Program-made: the position numbers and the translations under genes
NCBI GenBank assembly: GCA_965246795.1
Contig: CBDFFN010000010.1
Location: forward strand, 248,001 to 312,000
DNA: 64,000 nt
Direction: 5' to 3'
From: JAJXWB01 sp965246795
GTDB lineage: Bacteria > Pseudomonadota > Alphaproteobacteria > Rhizobiales > Beijerinckiaceae
Notes under the pieces: generated by a model
Told to the model about the DNA's origin: nothing
Databases searched by the model: none
Seen by the model: only the letters and a program-made list of their open reading frames with translations
Shown here: positions 42,087-51,793 of the stretch, in pieces
Numbering within the stretch: the first letter of the stretch is position 1
How the letters are laid out: each line of letters begins with the position of its first letter

Positions 42087-42452
42087 TTACCGCACCGCCC
42101 ACGTCAGGATGAGCGCGCTGAGCGCGGGTGCGGCCTGCACGTAGAGAATTCGCGAGCTCACCGACCATGCGCCGTAGATACCTGCAACGATCACGCAAAG
42201 CAGGAAGAACGTCTTGATCTCTAGTCCAAAACTCGGGATCGGATAGATCAATCCCCAGATCAGGCCGGCGGCGAGAAAGCCGTTGTAAAGGCCCTGATTG
42301 GCCGCAAGCACGCGTGTCTCTTCCGCCTTTGCTGGCGTGTTGCCGAATGTTTTGAGGCCTCGCGGCGTCGTCCAGAGAAACATTTCGAGCACGAGGAAGT
42401 AGACGTGCAAAGCAGCAACCATCGCCACGATGATGTCGGCCATAATTTTCAT
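42087..42452 (-). CDS. DUF1304 family membrane protein
   Basis: 121 residues with four hydrophobic helices. The family signature HVYFLVLEMFLWTTPRGLKTF and ANQGLYNGFLAAGLIWG is clear. Function unknown. The ATG at 42452 has AAGGGGG upstream; the frame continues upstream only into the palindromic repeat at 42465-42527, which is not coding. Convergent with the acyl-CoA dehydrogenase gene. Confidence 0.88.
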   Translation of the reverse strand: MKIMADIIVAMVAALHVYFLVLEMFLWTTPRGLKTFGNTPAKAEETRVLAANQGLYNGFLAAGLIWGLIYPIPSFGLEIKTFFLLCVIVAGIYGAWSVSSRILYVQAAPALSALILTWAVR

Positions 42453-42464
42453 GAACGCCCCCTT

Positions 42465-42527
42465 GTCATGCCCGCGGAAGCGGGCATCCAGCATGCCAGA
42501 CTGGATTCCCGCGTGCGCGGGAAGGAC
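42465..42527. repeat. Palindromic repeat element (two stem-loops)
   Basis: Two perfect hairpins in tandem: TGCCCGC-GGAA-GCGGGCA (42469-42486) and TTCCCGCG-TG-CGCGGGAA (42506-42523), flanked by GTCAT and GGAC. This is the proteobacterial element often mistranslated as MPAEAGIQ...LDSRVRGKDS. It lies between the MBL hydrolase stop and the DUF1304 start on the same strand. Confidence 0.85.
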
Positions 42528-42543
42528 AGCCGTGGCTCGAAAA

Positions 42544-43590
42544 CTAAGCCGCCGCCTTCACCTGTTCGACGTCGCCGCGCGCTTCCGCCCACACAAGGCG
42601 CGCCTCGCGCAACATGTAGTTCACATGCGCCAGCGTCTCGGAAAACGCGAAGCTCATCTGGTGCGGATCGAGCTGTCGTGGAAACAGGACCGGCACGAGT
42701 TCCGCCACCGAGCGCGAGCCTTTCGCGCACGCATCGTAAATGACCGAGCAGCGCTCCTCGTGATGCGCGATGAGTTCGCCGATGCGCGTGTGCAGTCCGA
42801 CGAACGGTAGCTGATGCCCCGGTAGCACGAGCGCGTCGGCCGGCACCGTCGCGCGCACGGCGCGTAGCGAGCGCAGATACAAACCAAGCGGATCGCCCTG
42901 CGGATCGACAGCCCAGACGCTGACATTGGGTGTGATCTTCGCGAGCACTTGATCGGCAGCAAGAAACACTTCATCGGCTTCGCACCACAGCATGATCTGC
43001 TCGGGCGCATGGCCGTCACCGGTCAGCACGCGAAATACGCGGCCGCCGATCTTCAGCGTATCACCGGCCACAACGCGTAAAAACGTCGGCGGCAGCGGCT
43101 TCACCATCTTTAGGTAGCCGTGGCCCTGCGTCGCGACGAGGCCCGTCGTACCTTCGTCGAGCCCGTGGTGCAGATAGAAATCGCGGTAGGGTTTCGCGTC
43201 CAGCGCGCCGGGGCTGAGCGAAATGTTGAGGCAGCCGAGGTAAGCAGTCTGCGTTGTGAGAAGCGGAGCGCCGAACCGCTCGCAGATCCAGCCCGCGAGC
43301 CCGATATGGTCGGGGTGGAAGTGGCTCACGATCAGTTTTGTGATTCGCTTGCCTGCCAGCGGCCCGGCAGCCAGCGTCTCCCACACCTCCTGAGTCGCGG
43401 CATTGCCGATGCCGGTGTCGAGAATGACGAACCCGCCGTCGTCCTCCAGCAGATAGATGTTCACGTGGTCGAGCCGGAACGGCAGCGGTATCCGCGTCCA
43501 CAGAATGCCCGGCGCGACTTCGATCACCTGCGCAGTCGGCGGCGGTGCGGCATGCGGGAAAGTCAGCGTGTCCGAGGCGACAGGGTTCAT
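42544..43590 (-). CDS. MBL-fold metallo-hydrolase
   Basis: 348 residues. The metal-binding motif is HFHPDH (His90, His92, Asp94, His95), with a later DGHAPEQIMLW segment supplying another His and a C-terminal winged-helix-like part (about 260-340). The GLTDTG-like VILDTGIGN strand is typical. The substrate is not predictable; hydroxyacylglutathione-hydrolase-like or lactonase activities are usual for this group. GGGGGAAC precedes the ATG at 43590. It is divergent from the ABC-F gene with 76 bases between. Confidence 0.88.
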   Translation of the reverse strand: MNPVASDTLTFPHAAPPPTAQVIEVAPGILWTRIPLPFRLDHVNIYLLEDDGGFVILDTGIGNAATQEVWETLAAGPLAGKRITKLIVSHFHPDHIGLAGWICERFGAPLLTTQTAYLGCLNISLSPGALDAKPYRDFYLHHGLDEGTTGLVATQGHGYLKMVKPLPPTFLRVVAGDTLKIGGRVFRVLTGDGHAPEQIMLWCEADEVFLAADQVLAKITPNVSVWAVDPQGDPLGLYLRSLRAVRATVPADALVLPGHQLPFVGLHTRIGELIAHHEERCSVIYDACAKGSRSVAELVPVLFPRQLDPHQMSFAFSETLAHVNYMLREARLVWAEARGDVEQVKAAA

Positions 43591-43666
43591 GTTCCCCCGT
43601 TAGCATGTCGTGGCCTGCGGGAAACCCGCCTTGATCCGGGCACCCTGCCGGGCCACACAGCCGCGC

Positions 43667-45478
43667 ATGGCCCCTCTTCTTCAGATGCAAGGCATCGCTC
43701 TTACGCTTGGCGGCACGCCGCTTCTCGCGCACGCCGACTTGTCGGTCGGGCGCGGTGACCGGCTGTGCCTCGTCGGGCGCAACGGCTCCGGCAAATCAAC
43801 GCTGATGAAGATCGCTGCCGGTGTCATCGAGGCGGACGGCGGCACGGTCTTCCGACAGCCGGACGCCAGCGTGCGCTACCTTCAGCAGGAACCGGATTTC
43901 GCAGGTTTTTCGCGCGTCAGCGACTACGTCGAGGCGGGTCTCGGGCCGACCGACGATCCCTATGTCGCACGGCTCCTGATGGACGACTTCGGTCTCACTG
44001 GCGACGAAGACCCCGGGAACCTGTCCGGCGGCGAGGCGCGCCGTGCGGCGCTCGCCCGCGCCCTCGCGCCCGAACCCGACATCCTGCTGCTCGACGAGCC
44101 GACGAACCATCTCGACCTGCCCGCCATCGAATGGCTGGAGGCGGCGCTGGCGAAATTGCGCTCGGCCATCGTGCTCGTCAGCCACGACAGGCGCTTTCTC
44201 GCGAACCTGTCGCGCACGACGGTCTGGCTCGATCGCGGCGAAACGCGGCGGCTCGATCGCGGGTTCGGCAGTTTCGAGGAATGGCGCGACAAGACACTCG
44301 AAGAGGAAGAGATTGCGGCGCAGAAACTCGACCGCAAGATCGTCGCGGAAGAACACTGGATGCGTTACGGCGTCACGGCACGCCGTAAGCGAAACATGCG
44401 GCGCGTCGCCGGTCTCGCGACGCTCCGCCAGGACAAACGCGATGCGCGGCGACGCGATGGCGAAGTGACGCTCGCCGTCAACGACGCGGGCATCTCGGGC
44501 AAGCTCGTCATCGAGGCGAAGGGTGTCGCCAAGTCCTATGGCGACAAGGCGATCGTGCAGGGTTTCTCGGCGCGCGTGCTGCGCGGTGACCGCCTCGGCC
44601 TCGTCGGCGCGAATGGTGCGGGCAAGACGACGCTCGTCAATCTGCTGACCGGCGTGCTTGCGCCCGACTCCGGTCGCGTAACACTCGGCGCCAATGTCGC
44701 GATGGCGAATCTTGACCAGAAGCGCGCCGCGCTCGATCCGCAATCGACACTTGCCGACACGCTGACCGGCGGCGGCAGCGATTTCGTCGAGGTCGCCGGC
44801 GCGCGAAAGCACGTCATCGGCTACATGCGCGACTTCCTGTTTAAGCCGGAGCAGGCACGCACGCCCGTGAGCAAATTGTCAGGCGGCGAGCGCGCGCGAC
44901 TGATGCTGGCACGCTCGCTTTCTCAACCCTCGAACCTGTTGGTGCTCGACGAACCGACGAACGACCTCGACCTCGAGACACTCGATCTGCTCGAGGACAT
45001 GCTCGCAGACTATCCCGGCACCGTGATCGTCGTCAGCCATGACCGGGACTTCCTCGATCGCGTCGCGACATCAGTGCTGGTGTCGGAGGGCGAAGGCCGC
45101 TGGGTCGAATATGCTGGCGGCTATTCCGACATGGTGACGCAGCGCGGCTTTGGTGTCGGTGGTGCAGTGGTGGCGCAGGAAAAGGCGGAGACGGGGAAAA
45201 GACCGCCGCCGCGAAATGCCCGTTCTGGCGGGAAGAAGATGAACTTCAACGAAAAGCACGCGCTGGAAACGCTGCCGCGCGAAATGGAAAAGCTACGCAA
45301 AAAACAGGACGCGGCACGCAAGGTGCTCGACGACTCCACGCTGTTCACGCGCGACCCCAAAGCTTTCGCCGGCGCGTCTAAGACGCTCGCCGACATCGAG
45401 CATGCGCTGGCAGAGGCCGAGACCCGCTGGCTCGAACTTGAGATGATGCGCGAGGAGATCGAGGGGGTCGCGTCTTAG
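43667..45478 (+). CDS. ABC-F family ATPase (Uup-like)
   Basis: 603 residues with two ABC domains on one chain and no membrane segment. Walker A motifs are GRNGSGKST and GANGAGKTT, signatures LSGGEARR and LSGGERAR, and Walker B segments ILLLDEPTNHLDLP and LLVLDEPTNDLDLE. The C-terminal helix pair (ETLPREMEKLRKKQDAAR) is the DNA-binding-type coiled coil of Uup. ABC-F proteins act on ribosomes. The ATG at 43667 gives the family start APLLQMQGIALTLGG. Confidence 0.92.
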   Translation: MAPLLQMQGIALTLGGTPLLAHADLSVGRGDRLCLVGRNGSGKSTLMKIAAGVIEADGGTVFRQPDASVRYLQQEPDFAGFSRVSDYVEAGLGPTDDPYVARLLMDDFGLTGDEDPGNLSGGEARRAALARALAPEPDILLLDEPTNHLDLPAIEWLEAALAKLRSAIVLVSHDRRFLANLSRTTVWLDRGETRRLDRGFGSFEEWRDKTLEEEEIAAQKLDRKIVAEEHWMRYGVTARRKRNMRRVAGLATLRQDKRDARRRDGEVTLAVNDAGISGKLVIEAKGVAKSYGDKAIVQGFSARVLRGDRLGLVGANGAGKTTLVNLLTGVLAPDSGRVTLGANVAMANLDQKRAALDPQSTLADTLTGGGSDFVEVAGARKHVIGYMRDFLFKPEQARTPVSKLSGGERARLMLARSLSQPSNLLVLDEPTNDLDLETLDLLEDMLADYPGTVIVVSHDRDFLDRVATSVLVSEGEGRWVEYAGGYSDMVTQRGFGVGGAVVAQEKAETGKRPPPRNARSGGKKMNFNEKHALETLPREMEKLRKKQDAARKVLDDSTLFTRDPKAFAGASKTLADIEHALAEAETRWLELEMMREEIEGVAS

Positions 45479-45528
45479 AAGCGTTATAGAGAGGTATTAG
45501 CCAAAGCGACGAACATCGGGAGGCATGT

Positions 45529-47115
45529 ATGCCAAGAACGATCAACCGCCGCCGTATTCTCCAGACCGCCGCAACATCGGCTTTCGCCACGACGACGTCA
45601 GGCATCTTTATGCCCTATCTGTCGCGCGCGGCCGATCGTCCGGTCGCGCCGTACGGCGTGCAGTCCGGCGATGTCTCGGTCGGGAGCGGCGTCGTATGGG
45701 GCCGCGCCGATCGGCCTGCGCGCATGCAGATCGAACTCGCGACGACCGACTCCTTCAAGGACATCGTGCGCGGCGTCTACGTGGACGCGCTGCCCGAAAG
45801 CGATTTTACCGCGAAGGCTTTCGTCGACGGCCTGCCGGCAGGTCAGGATATTTTCTACCGTCTGACCTTTCTCGATCACGCCGCGCCGACCATTGCCTCC
45901 GCGCCGGTCGTCGGCCGCTTCCGCACCGCGCCGGCCGACAAACACAACGTCACTTTCTGCTGGTCCGGCGACACGGTCGGCCAGGGCTGGGGCATCGACG
46001 AGTCGCGCGGCGGCATGAAAATCTACGAAGCGATGCGGAAGAACCGGCCGGACTTTTTCATCCACTCCGGCGACAATATCTATGCCGACGGCCCCGTCTT
46101 GCCGGAGCAGAAGATGCCGGACGGCGGCATCTGGAAGAACGTCGTTCTCGAAGAGAAGACGAAGCCCGCCGAGACGCTCGCGGAATTTCGCGCCAACTGG
46201 AAATACAATCTCCTCGACAAGAACGTCCTCGCCTTCAACGCCGAAGTGCCGATCTTCGCGCAATGGGACGACCACGAAGTCACAAACAATTGGTGGCCGG
46301 AAGAGCCGCTGACGCGCGACGAGCACAAGCGCAAGAAATACAAGGACGCGAATGTGATGCAGCTCGCGGCGCGGGCTTCGCGCGCCTTTCACGAATATAC
46401 GCCGACGCGTAGCTTCGAAAGCGAGCCCGGGCGCGTCTATCGCAAGATCGCCTACGGTCCGCTGGTCGATGTCTTTATGCTCGACATGCGCTCCTATCGC
46501 GGGCCGAACGGCGACAATCGCCAGACGGCTTACGGGCAGGATGCGTATTTTCTCGGGCCGGTGCAGATCGCCTGGCTGAAGCGCGAACTCGCGGCCTCCA
46601 GAGCGACCTGGAAGGTTATCGCGGCCGACATGCCGCTATCGCTCTACGTGATGTACGACGTCGACCGAAAATTCGGCAGCGAGGCCGTCGCGCAGGGCGA
46701 CAATGGCACGCCGCTTGGCCGCGAGCTCGAAGTCGCGGACATTCTGTCCTTCATCAAGCGACAGAATGTCCGCAACACGGTGTGGCTGACCGCCGACGTG
46801 CACTACACCGCCGCGCATTGGTACGACCCGAACAAGGCGGCGTTCCAGGATTTCGAACCGTTCTGGGAGTTCGTGTCGGGCCCGCTGCATGCGGGCACGT
46901 TCGGACCGAACGATCTCGACCAGACTTTCGGACCGCAGCTGAAATTCATCAAGGCGCCGTCGAAGGAGCAGGGCCAGAACCTGCCACCATCTTACGACTT
47001 CCAGTTTTTTGGCCACGTCGCGGTCGACAGCCGCACCGAGCAAATGACCGTAACGCTGAAGGACTGCAACGACGTCTCGCTCTGGTCGACGGTGATCGAT
47101 CCCGTCAGGGCCTGA
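45529..47115 (+). CDS. phoD: Alkaline phosphatase D family protein, Tat-exported
   Basis: 528 residues. A twin-arginine signal (NRRRILQTAATSAFATTTSG) sends the folded protein to the periplasm. The N-terminal PhoD beta domain is followed by the metallophosphatase domain with FCWSGDTVG, FFIHSGDNIYADGP, AQWDDHE and WLTADVHYTAAHW. It hydrolyses phosphate esters. GGGAGGC precedes the ATG. No Pho box was recognised upstream. The next gene follows after 49 bases. Confidence 0.93.
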   Translation: MPRTINRRRILQTAATSAFATTTSGIFMPYLSRAADRPVAPYGVQSGDVSVGSGVVWGRADRPARMQIELATTDSFKDIVRGVYVDALPESDFTAKAFVDGLPAGQDIFYRLTFLDHAAPTIASAPVVGRFRTAPADKHNVTFCWSGDTVGQGWGIDESRGGMKIYEAMRKNRPDFFIHSGDNIYADGPVLPEQKMPDGGIWKNVVLEEKTKPAETLAEFRANWKYNLLDKNVLAFNAEVPIFAQWDDHEVTNNWWPEEPLTRDEHKRKKYKDANVMQLAARASRAFHEYTPTRSFESEPGRVYRKIAYGPLVDVFMLDMRSYRGPNGDNRQTAYGQDAYFLGPVQIAWLKRELAASRATWKVIAADMPLSLYVMYDVDRKFGSEAVAQGDNGTPLGRELEVADILSFIKRQNVRNTVWLTADVHYTAAHWYDPNKAAFQDFEPFWEFVSGPLHAGTFGPNDLDQTFGPQLKFIKAPSKEQGQNLPPSYDFQFFGHVAVDSRTEQMTVTLKDCNDVSLWSTVIDPVRA

Positions 47116-47164
47116 GCCGCCCGCGGCGCTGGCCACCGCCTCTGCCGTCTGGCAAAAGGGCCGG

Positions 47165-48016
47165 ATGGATCGCATCGCCTATGTCGACGGCGCCTTCGTG
47201 CCCTTCGCCGACGCCAAAATTTCCGTCACCGACCGTGGCTTCCTGTTTGCGGACGGCATCTACGAAGTCAGCGCCGTGCTGGACGGCAAGCTCGTCGATA
47301 ACGAAGGGCATCTGACGCGGCTCGACCGAAGCCTGCGCGAAATCCGCATCGCCAATCCGCACACGCTGCTGGAATGGGTGGCGCTGCAGAAACAGCTCAT
47401 CGAGAAAAACACGCTGCGCGAAGGCGTCGTCTACATCCAGGTGACGCGCGGTGCGGCCGAACGCGACTTCGGCTTTCCCGACGCCGGTACAAAACCGACC
47501 GTCGTGATGTTCACGCAAGTGAAGAATCTTGCGAATTCGTCTGTCGTGCAGAGCGGCGCGAAGATCATCAGCGTGCCTGACATTCGCTGGGAGCGGCGCG
47601 ATATCAAGTCGGTCGCCCTTCTCGCGCAGGTTCTCGCCAAGCAGGCTGCAGCGGAAGCCGGCGCAGCGGAAGCATGGATGGTGCAGGGCGGGCTTGTGAC
47701 GGAAGGTGGATCGTCCACCGCCTTCATCATCACGCGCGACGGGACGATCCGCACGCGCCCGCTGTCGCACGACATCCTGCCAGGCATCACGCGCCGCTCG
47801 GTGATGGCGCTCGCGAAAGAGACAGGCCTGAAGATCGAAGAGCGCGCCTTCTCGATCGACGAAGCGAAAGATGCGGCCGAGGCTTTTATCACCAGCGCAT
47901 CGTCCTTCGTGACGCCGGTTGTCGCCATCGACGGTGCGGTTGTCGGCGACGGAGCGCCGGGTAAGCACACAAAGCGCCTGCGCGAATTGTATCTCGCAAC
48001 GGCACGCGAGGGCTGA
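47165..48016 (+). CDS. dat: D-amino-acid transaminase
   Basis: 283 residues, class IV PLP aminotransferase. The PLP lysine is Lys148 in RDIKSVALL, and the Glu in LVTEGGSSTAF binds the pyridine nitrogen. The opening YVDGAFVPFADAKISVTDRG and FADGIYEV are typical of D-alanine transaminases, which supply D-Glu and D-Ala. Its stop lies one base before the SDR start, so they are probably co-transcribed. Confidence 0.92.
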   Translation: MDRIAYVDGAFVPFADAKISVTDRGFLFADGIYEVSAVLDGKLVDNEGHLTRLDRSLREIRIANPHTLLEWVALQKQLIEKNTLREGVVYIQVTRGAAERDFGFPDAGTKPTVVMFTQVKNLANSSVVQSGAKIISVPDIRWERRDIKSVALLAQVLAKQAAAEAGAAEAWMVQGGLVTEGGSSTAFIITRDGTIRTRPLSHDILPGITRRSVMALAKETGLKIEERAFSIDEAKDAAEAFITSASSFVTPVVAIDGAVVGDGAPGKHTKRLRELYLATAREG

Positions 48017-48017
48017 C

Positions 48018-48860
48018 ATGGCATCGACGCCTTTCCCGATCGCGGACGGCGTCGCCGTCATCACTGGTGCCGGTAGCGGCATCGGCCGTGCGCTGGCGCT
48101 CGATCTCGCCGAACGGCGCTGCCACCTCGCGCTTGCCGACCGCAACGCGGAAGCGCTGCACGAGACCGTTTTACGCGCGAGACAGCGTGGTGTGACCGTC
48201 AGCGAACATGCGTTCGATGTTGCGGACGCGTCTGCCTGCGCGGCGTTGCCAGAAGCCGTGGTCGCGCAGCATGGCAAGGCAACAATGCTGTTCAACAATG
48301 CCGGCGTCGCGCTCGCCGGCACGTTCGAACAAAACCCGCTGTCTGATTTCGAGTGGCTGTTCGACATCAATTTTTGGGCGCCGGTCCGGCTGACGAAAGC
48401 CTTTCTCCCGGTGCTACGTCGCGAACCGGCCGCACACATCGTCAACGTGTCGAGCCTCTACGGCCTGATCGCGCCGGCGGGACAGTCGGCTTATGCCGCG
48501 AGCAAGTTCGCTGTGCGGGGTTTTTCCGAGGCCCTGCGGCACGAGCTCGCCGACACGAAAGTCTCGTTGTCTGTCGTACATCCCGGTGGGGTCGCGACTT
48601 CGATCGCGAAGAACGTGCGGATATCCGAGGCCGTCGCTGCCACCGTCGATCCGAAACGGCGCGCCGCGGCGGAAGCGCTGCTGAGCCTGCCGCCGGAAGA
48701 CGCGGCGAAGATCATTCTCGCGGGCGTCGAGGCGCGCAAGCCGCGCATCATCGTCGGCGGCGATGCGAAGAAGATCGACATTCTGCAGCGACTGATGCCG
48801 GCGACCTACTGGAAGGTCTTGCAGAAGCGGATCGAGAAAAGGTTCGCCAAGGAGGCGTGA
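48018..48860 (+). CDS. SDR family NAD(P)-dependent oxidoreductase
   Basis: 280 residues, classical SDR. Cofactor motif TGAGSGIG (16-23), NNAGVAL, and the active-site Ser-Tyr-Lys in VSSLYG and SAYAASKFAV. Substrate unknown. The ATG at 48018 follows the transaminase stop by one base; the longer open frame lies inside that gene. Convergent with deoB, three bases apart. Confidence 0.9.
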   Translation: MASTPFPIADGVAVITGAGSGIGRALALDLAERRCHLALADRNAEALHETVLRARQRGVTVSEHAFDVADASACAALPEAVVAQHGKATMLFNNAGVALAGTFEQNPLSDFEWLFDINFWAPVRLTKAFLPVLRREPAAHIVNVSSLYGLIAPAGQSAYAASKFAVRGFSEALRHELADTKVSLSVVHPGGVATSIAKNVRISEAVAATVDPKRRAAAEALLSLPPEDAAKIILAGVEARKPRIIVGGDAKKIDILQRLMPATYWKVLQKRIEKRFAKEA

Positions 48861-48863
48861 CGT

Positions 48864-50084
48864 CTAGCCTGCGTTAAGCAGGCTCACGCCGCACGGGACG
48901 GGTCTGAGGCTCAGATGCGCGGCGATCGTCTGGCCAACATCCGCGAATGTTTTCCGGAGCGGAACAACTTTACCGGATAGGCCCCGGCCGACGCAGAGCA
49001 CAGGCACATTTTCGCGCGTGTGATTCGAGCCGCGAAAAGTCGGATCGTTGCCGTGGTCGGCGGTGATAACGAGCAGATCGTCGGACCGCACGCTTGAGAG
49101 AATTTCCGGCAATCGGCGATCGAAGGCTTCCAAGCACGCCGCATAGCCCGCGACGTCGCGGCGATGGCCGAAGTCGGTGTCGAAATCGACGAGGTTGGCA
49201 ACGCACAAGCCGCCGTCGGGTAGCTTGTCGAGCGTCTTAATAAGCAGATCGACGATCGCGTCGTTGTTGGCGCCCTTGAGCTCTTGCCCTGTGGCGCGGT
49301 GGCCAAAAATGTCGGCGATCTTGCCGAGCGTGACGACAGCGCGCCCCGCCTCTACCGCACGGTCGAGCAGATTGTCCTGCGGCGGCGGGATCGGGAAATC
49401 CTTGCGGTTTGCCGTGCGCCGGAATGTTTCGCGCGACGAACCGATGAAGGGCCGTGCGATGACGCGCCCGACGCCGAATGGATCGACCAGTCTTCGTGCA
49501 ACCCTGCAAAGATCGTAGAGGCGTTCGAGACCGAAGATGTCCTCATGCGCGGCGATCTGCAGGACGGAATCGACCGAGGTGTAGACGATCGGCTTTCCTG
49601 TCGCGCAATGCGCCTCCCCGAACGCGTCGATGATACCGATGCCATCGGCATGTTTGTCGCCGAGGATACCTGGCAAGCCGGCCTCGCAAATCAACGCAGC
49701 CGAAAGCTCGGGCGGCAGGCTCGGACGCGTATCGGGAAAGATATGCAGCGCACCGAGGAATGGCGCACCTGCCAGCTCCCAATGACCCGACGGCGTGTCC
49801 TTGCCCGACGATATTTCCTGCGTCGCCGTCGCAAGTCCGGTGGGCGGCTTCACAATCGAGAGGCCGGGCGGAACGCGTCCCGTCGAGAGATGGCAGGCGT
49901 GACCTAAGCCGAGGGCATCGAGGTTTGGAACGCGCAAAAGTCTTGCGCGCAGGCCTGCACGATCCGCGGCGCAGGCCTCCGCGATATGACCGACCGTATC
50001 CGCGCCCTCATCACCGAAGCGTGCTGCGTCCGGCGCGCCGCCGCAGCCGACGGAATCGAGTACGACGAGGAACGCGCGCGGCAT
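48864..50084 (-). CDS. deoB: Phosphopentomutase
   Basis: 406 residues. Interconverts ribose-1- and ribose-5-phosphate (and deoxy forms) in nucleoside salvage. The family start is PRAFLVVLDSVGCGGAPDA, and the metal-binding core shows ITADHGNDPTFRGSNHTRE and DFDTDFGHRRD. ATG 50084 is preferred; a TTG at 50093 overlaps the yejF stop. It lies at the end of the yej operon. The hairpin AGCCTGC/GCAGGCT at 48866-48884 covers the last codons. Confidence 0.94.
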   Translation of the reverse strand: MPRAFLVVLDSVGCGGAPDAARFGDEGADTVGHIAEACAADRAGLRARLLRVPNLDALGLGHACHLSTGRVPPGLSIVKPPTGLATATQEISSGKDTPSGHWELAGAPFLGALHIFPDTRPSLPPELSAALICEAGLPGILGDKHADGIGIIDAFGEAHCATGKPIVYTSVDSVLQIAAHEDIFGLERLYDLCRVARRLVDPFGVGRVIARPFIGSSRETFRRTANRKDFPIPPPQDNLLDRAVEAGRAVVTLGKIADIFGHRATGQELKGANNDAIVDLLIKTLDKLPDGGLCVANLVDFDTDFGHRRDVAGYAACLEAFDRRLPEILSSVRSDDLLVITADHGNDPTFRGSNHTRENVPVLCVGRGLSGKVVPLRKTFADVGQTIAAHLSLRPVPCGVSLLNAG

Positions 50085-50089
50085 CGCGC

Positions 50090-51793
50090 TCAAATATGCT
50101 CGGCAACGAAATCCGGCGCGTCGTCGGCCACTGCTCCGTCCGGCTCGATATCGAAAGCCGCTTTGAACAAAGCGCGCGTGTAATCGGTCTTCGGTGCCGC
50201 GAAAATCTCCGCCGCGGGGCCGGCCTCGACGACCTTGCCGTGGTTCATCACGATGAGATCGTTGGCGAGTGCGCGAACGACCTTGAGATCGTGGCTGATG
50301 AACATGTAGGCGAGGCCATGCCGCTTCTGCAGATCACGTAAGAGGTCGACGATCTGTGCCTGCACGGACATATCGAGCGCGGATGTCGGCTCGTCGAGCA
50401 CGACGAATTTCGGCTGCAATGCCATCGCGCGCGCGATGGCGATGCGCTGCCGCTGGCCGCCAGAAAATTCGTGGGGATAGCGGTCCATCGTTGCGGGATC
50501 GAGGCCGACATCGACGAGCGCGCGCGCAACGATCTCGCGACGCTCCCCGTAAGGCGTGCCGGGCTTCTGCACCTTCAGGCCCTCGTCGACGATCTCGGCG
50601 ACCGAGAGTCGCGGCGACAGCGATCCATAGGGGTCCTGAAAGACAATCTGCATGTCGCGGCGCAGCGGCCGCATCTCTTTCGCTTTCAGACCCTGGATCG
50701 GCTTGCCGAGGTAGGTGATCGGCCCGTCGGACCGGATGAGCCGCAGCACGGCGAGGCCGAGCGTTGTTTTGCCGGAACCGGACTCCCCGACGACGCCAAC
50801 GGTCTGACCTTGCCGCACGCGCAGCGTGACGCCGTCGACACCCTTGATGTAACCGCTCGTACGACGCATGAAGCCGCGTCGGATCGGAAACCAGACCTTC
50901 AGATCGTCGGCTGTGACAACGAGCGGCGCAGTGGGATTGGCGGGTGGCGGATCGCCCTTCGGCTCCGCCGCAAGCAGCGCCTTCGTGTAAGCGTGCTGCG
51001 GCGTCTTGAAGATATTCCGTACCGGTCCGCGCTCGACGATGCAGCCCTTCTGCATGACACACACTTCGTCAGCGATCTTTCGCACGATGCCGAGATCGTG
51101 CGTGATAAACAGCATCGCCATGTTGTGGCGTTGGCGAAGATCACGCAGCAGCGCTAGGATCTGCGCCTGCACGGTGACGTCGAGCGCCGTCGTCGGCTCG
51201 TCCGCGATGAAAAGCTTTGGCCGGTTGGCGAGCGCCATCGCGATCATCACGCGTTGACGCTGGCCGCCCGAAAGCTGGTGCGGAAAAGCGCCCAGCCGCT
51301 CGGCGGGATCGCGAATGCCGACTTCTTCGAGGAGCTCGATGACGCGTGAGCGAATCTTTTCGCGCTCCGCGAGGCCGTGAACGCTGAGGATTTCGCCGAC
51401 CTGCTTCTCGATCGAGTGAAGCGGGTTGAGCGAGGTCATCGGCTCCTGAAAGACCATCGCGATATCGGCGCCGCGCATCTCCCGCATCTGCGCGGGCGAG
51501 GCGCGCAGGATGTCCCGACCCTCGAACAGGATTTGACCCGTTGGATGATGGGCGTTCGTGCCGAGCAGGCGCGCGATCGACATGGCCGTGACGGACTTGC
51601 CGGAACCAGACTCGCCGACGAGCGCCAGCGTCCGGCCTCGCTCCAGCGAAAAGGAAATCTTGTCGACGGCGGTGAATTCGCGATCGGCTTGTCGAAAGAC
51701 GATGGAGAGATCGCGGACGGCGAGAAGGGGCGTATCACTCTTCTGGGGAGCAGGCGAAACCGCACGCATCTCCGCTTGCGCAACATCGCTCAT
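50090..51793 (-). CDS. yejF: Peptide ABC transporter ATP-binding protein, double-ABC (YejF-like)
   Basis: 567 residues with two ATPase domains. Walker A GESGSGKSVTAM and GESGSGKTTLGL, signatures LSGGQRQR and FSGGQRQR, and Walker B LFIADEPTTALD and FVVLDEPTSALD. Both halves carry the oligopeptide-type C-terminal extension. It energises the YejBE permease. The start overlaps yejE (ATGA at 51790-51793). Confidence 0.93.
   Translation of the reverse strand: MSDVAQAEMRAVSPAPQKSDTPLLAVRDLSIVFRQADREFTAVDKISFSLERGRTLALVGESGSGKSVTAMSIARLLGTNAHHPTGQILFEGRDILRASPAQMREMRGADIAMVFQEPMTSLNPLHSIEKQVGEILSVHGLAEREKIRSRVIELLEEVGIRDPAERLGAFPHQLSGGQRQRVMIAMALANRPKLFIADEPTTALDVTVQAQILALLRDLRQRHNMAMLFITHDLGIVRKIADEVCVMQKGCIVERGPVRNIFKTPQHAYTKALLAAEPKGDPPPANPTAPLVVTADDLKVWFPIRRGFMRRTSGYIKGVDGVTLRVRQGQTVGVVGESGSGKTTLGLAVLRLIRSDGPITYLGKPIQGLKAKEMRPLRRDMQIVFQDPYGSLSPRLSVAEIVDEGLKVQKPGTPYGERREIVARALVDVGLDPATMDRYPHEFSGGQRQRIAIARAMALQPKFVVLDEPTSALDMSVQAQIVDLLRDLQKRHGLAYMFISHDLKVVRALANDLIVMNHGKVVEAGPAAEIFAAPKTDYTRALFKAAFDIEPDGAVADDAPDFVAEHI

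Noticed and set aside
42405..42743. 112-residue plus-strand frame beginning in the palindromic repeat
   Set aside because: It is a translation of the repeat followed by the antisense of the MBL hydrolase.
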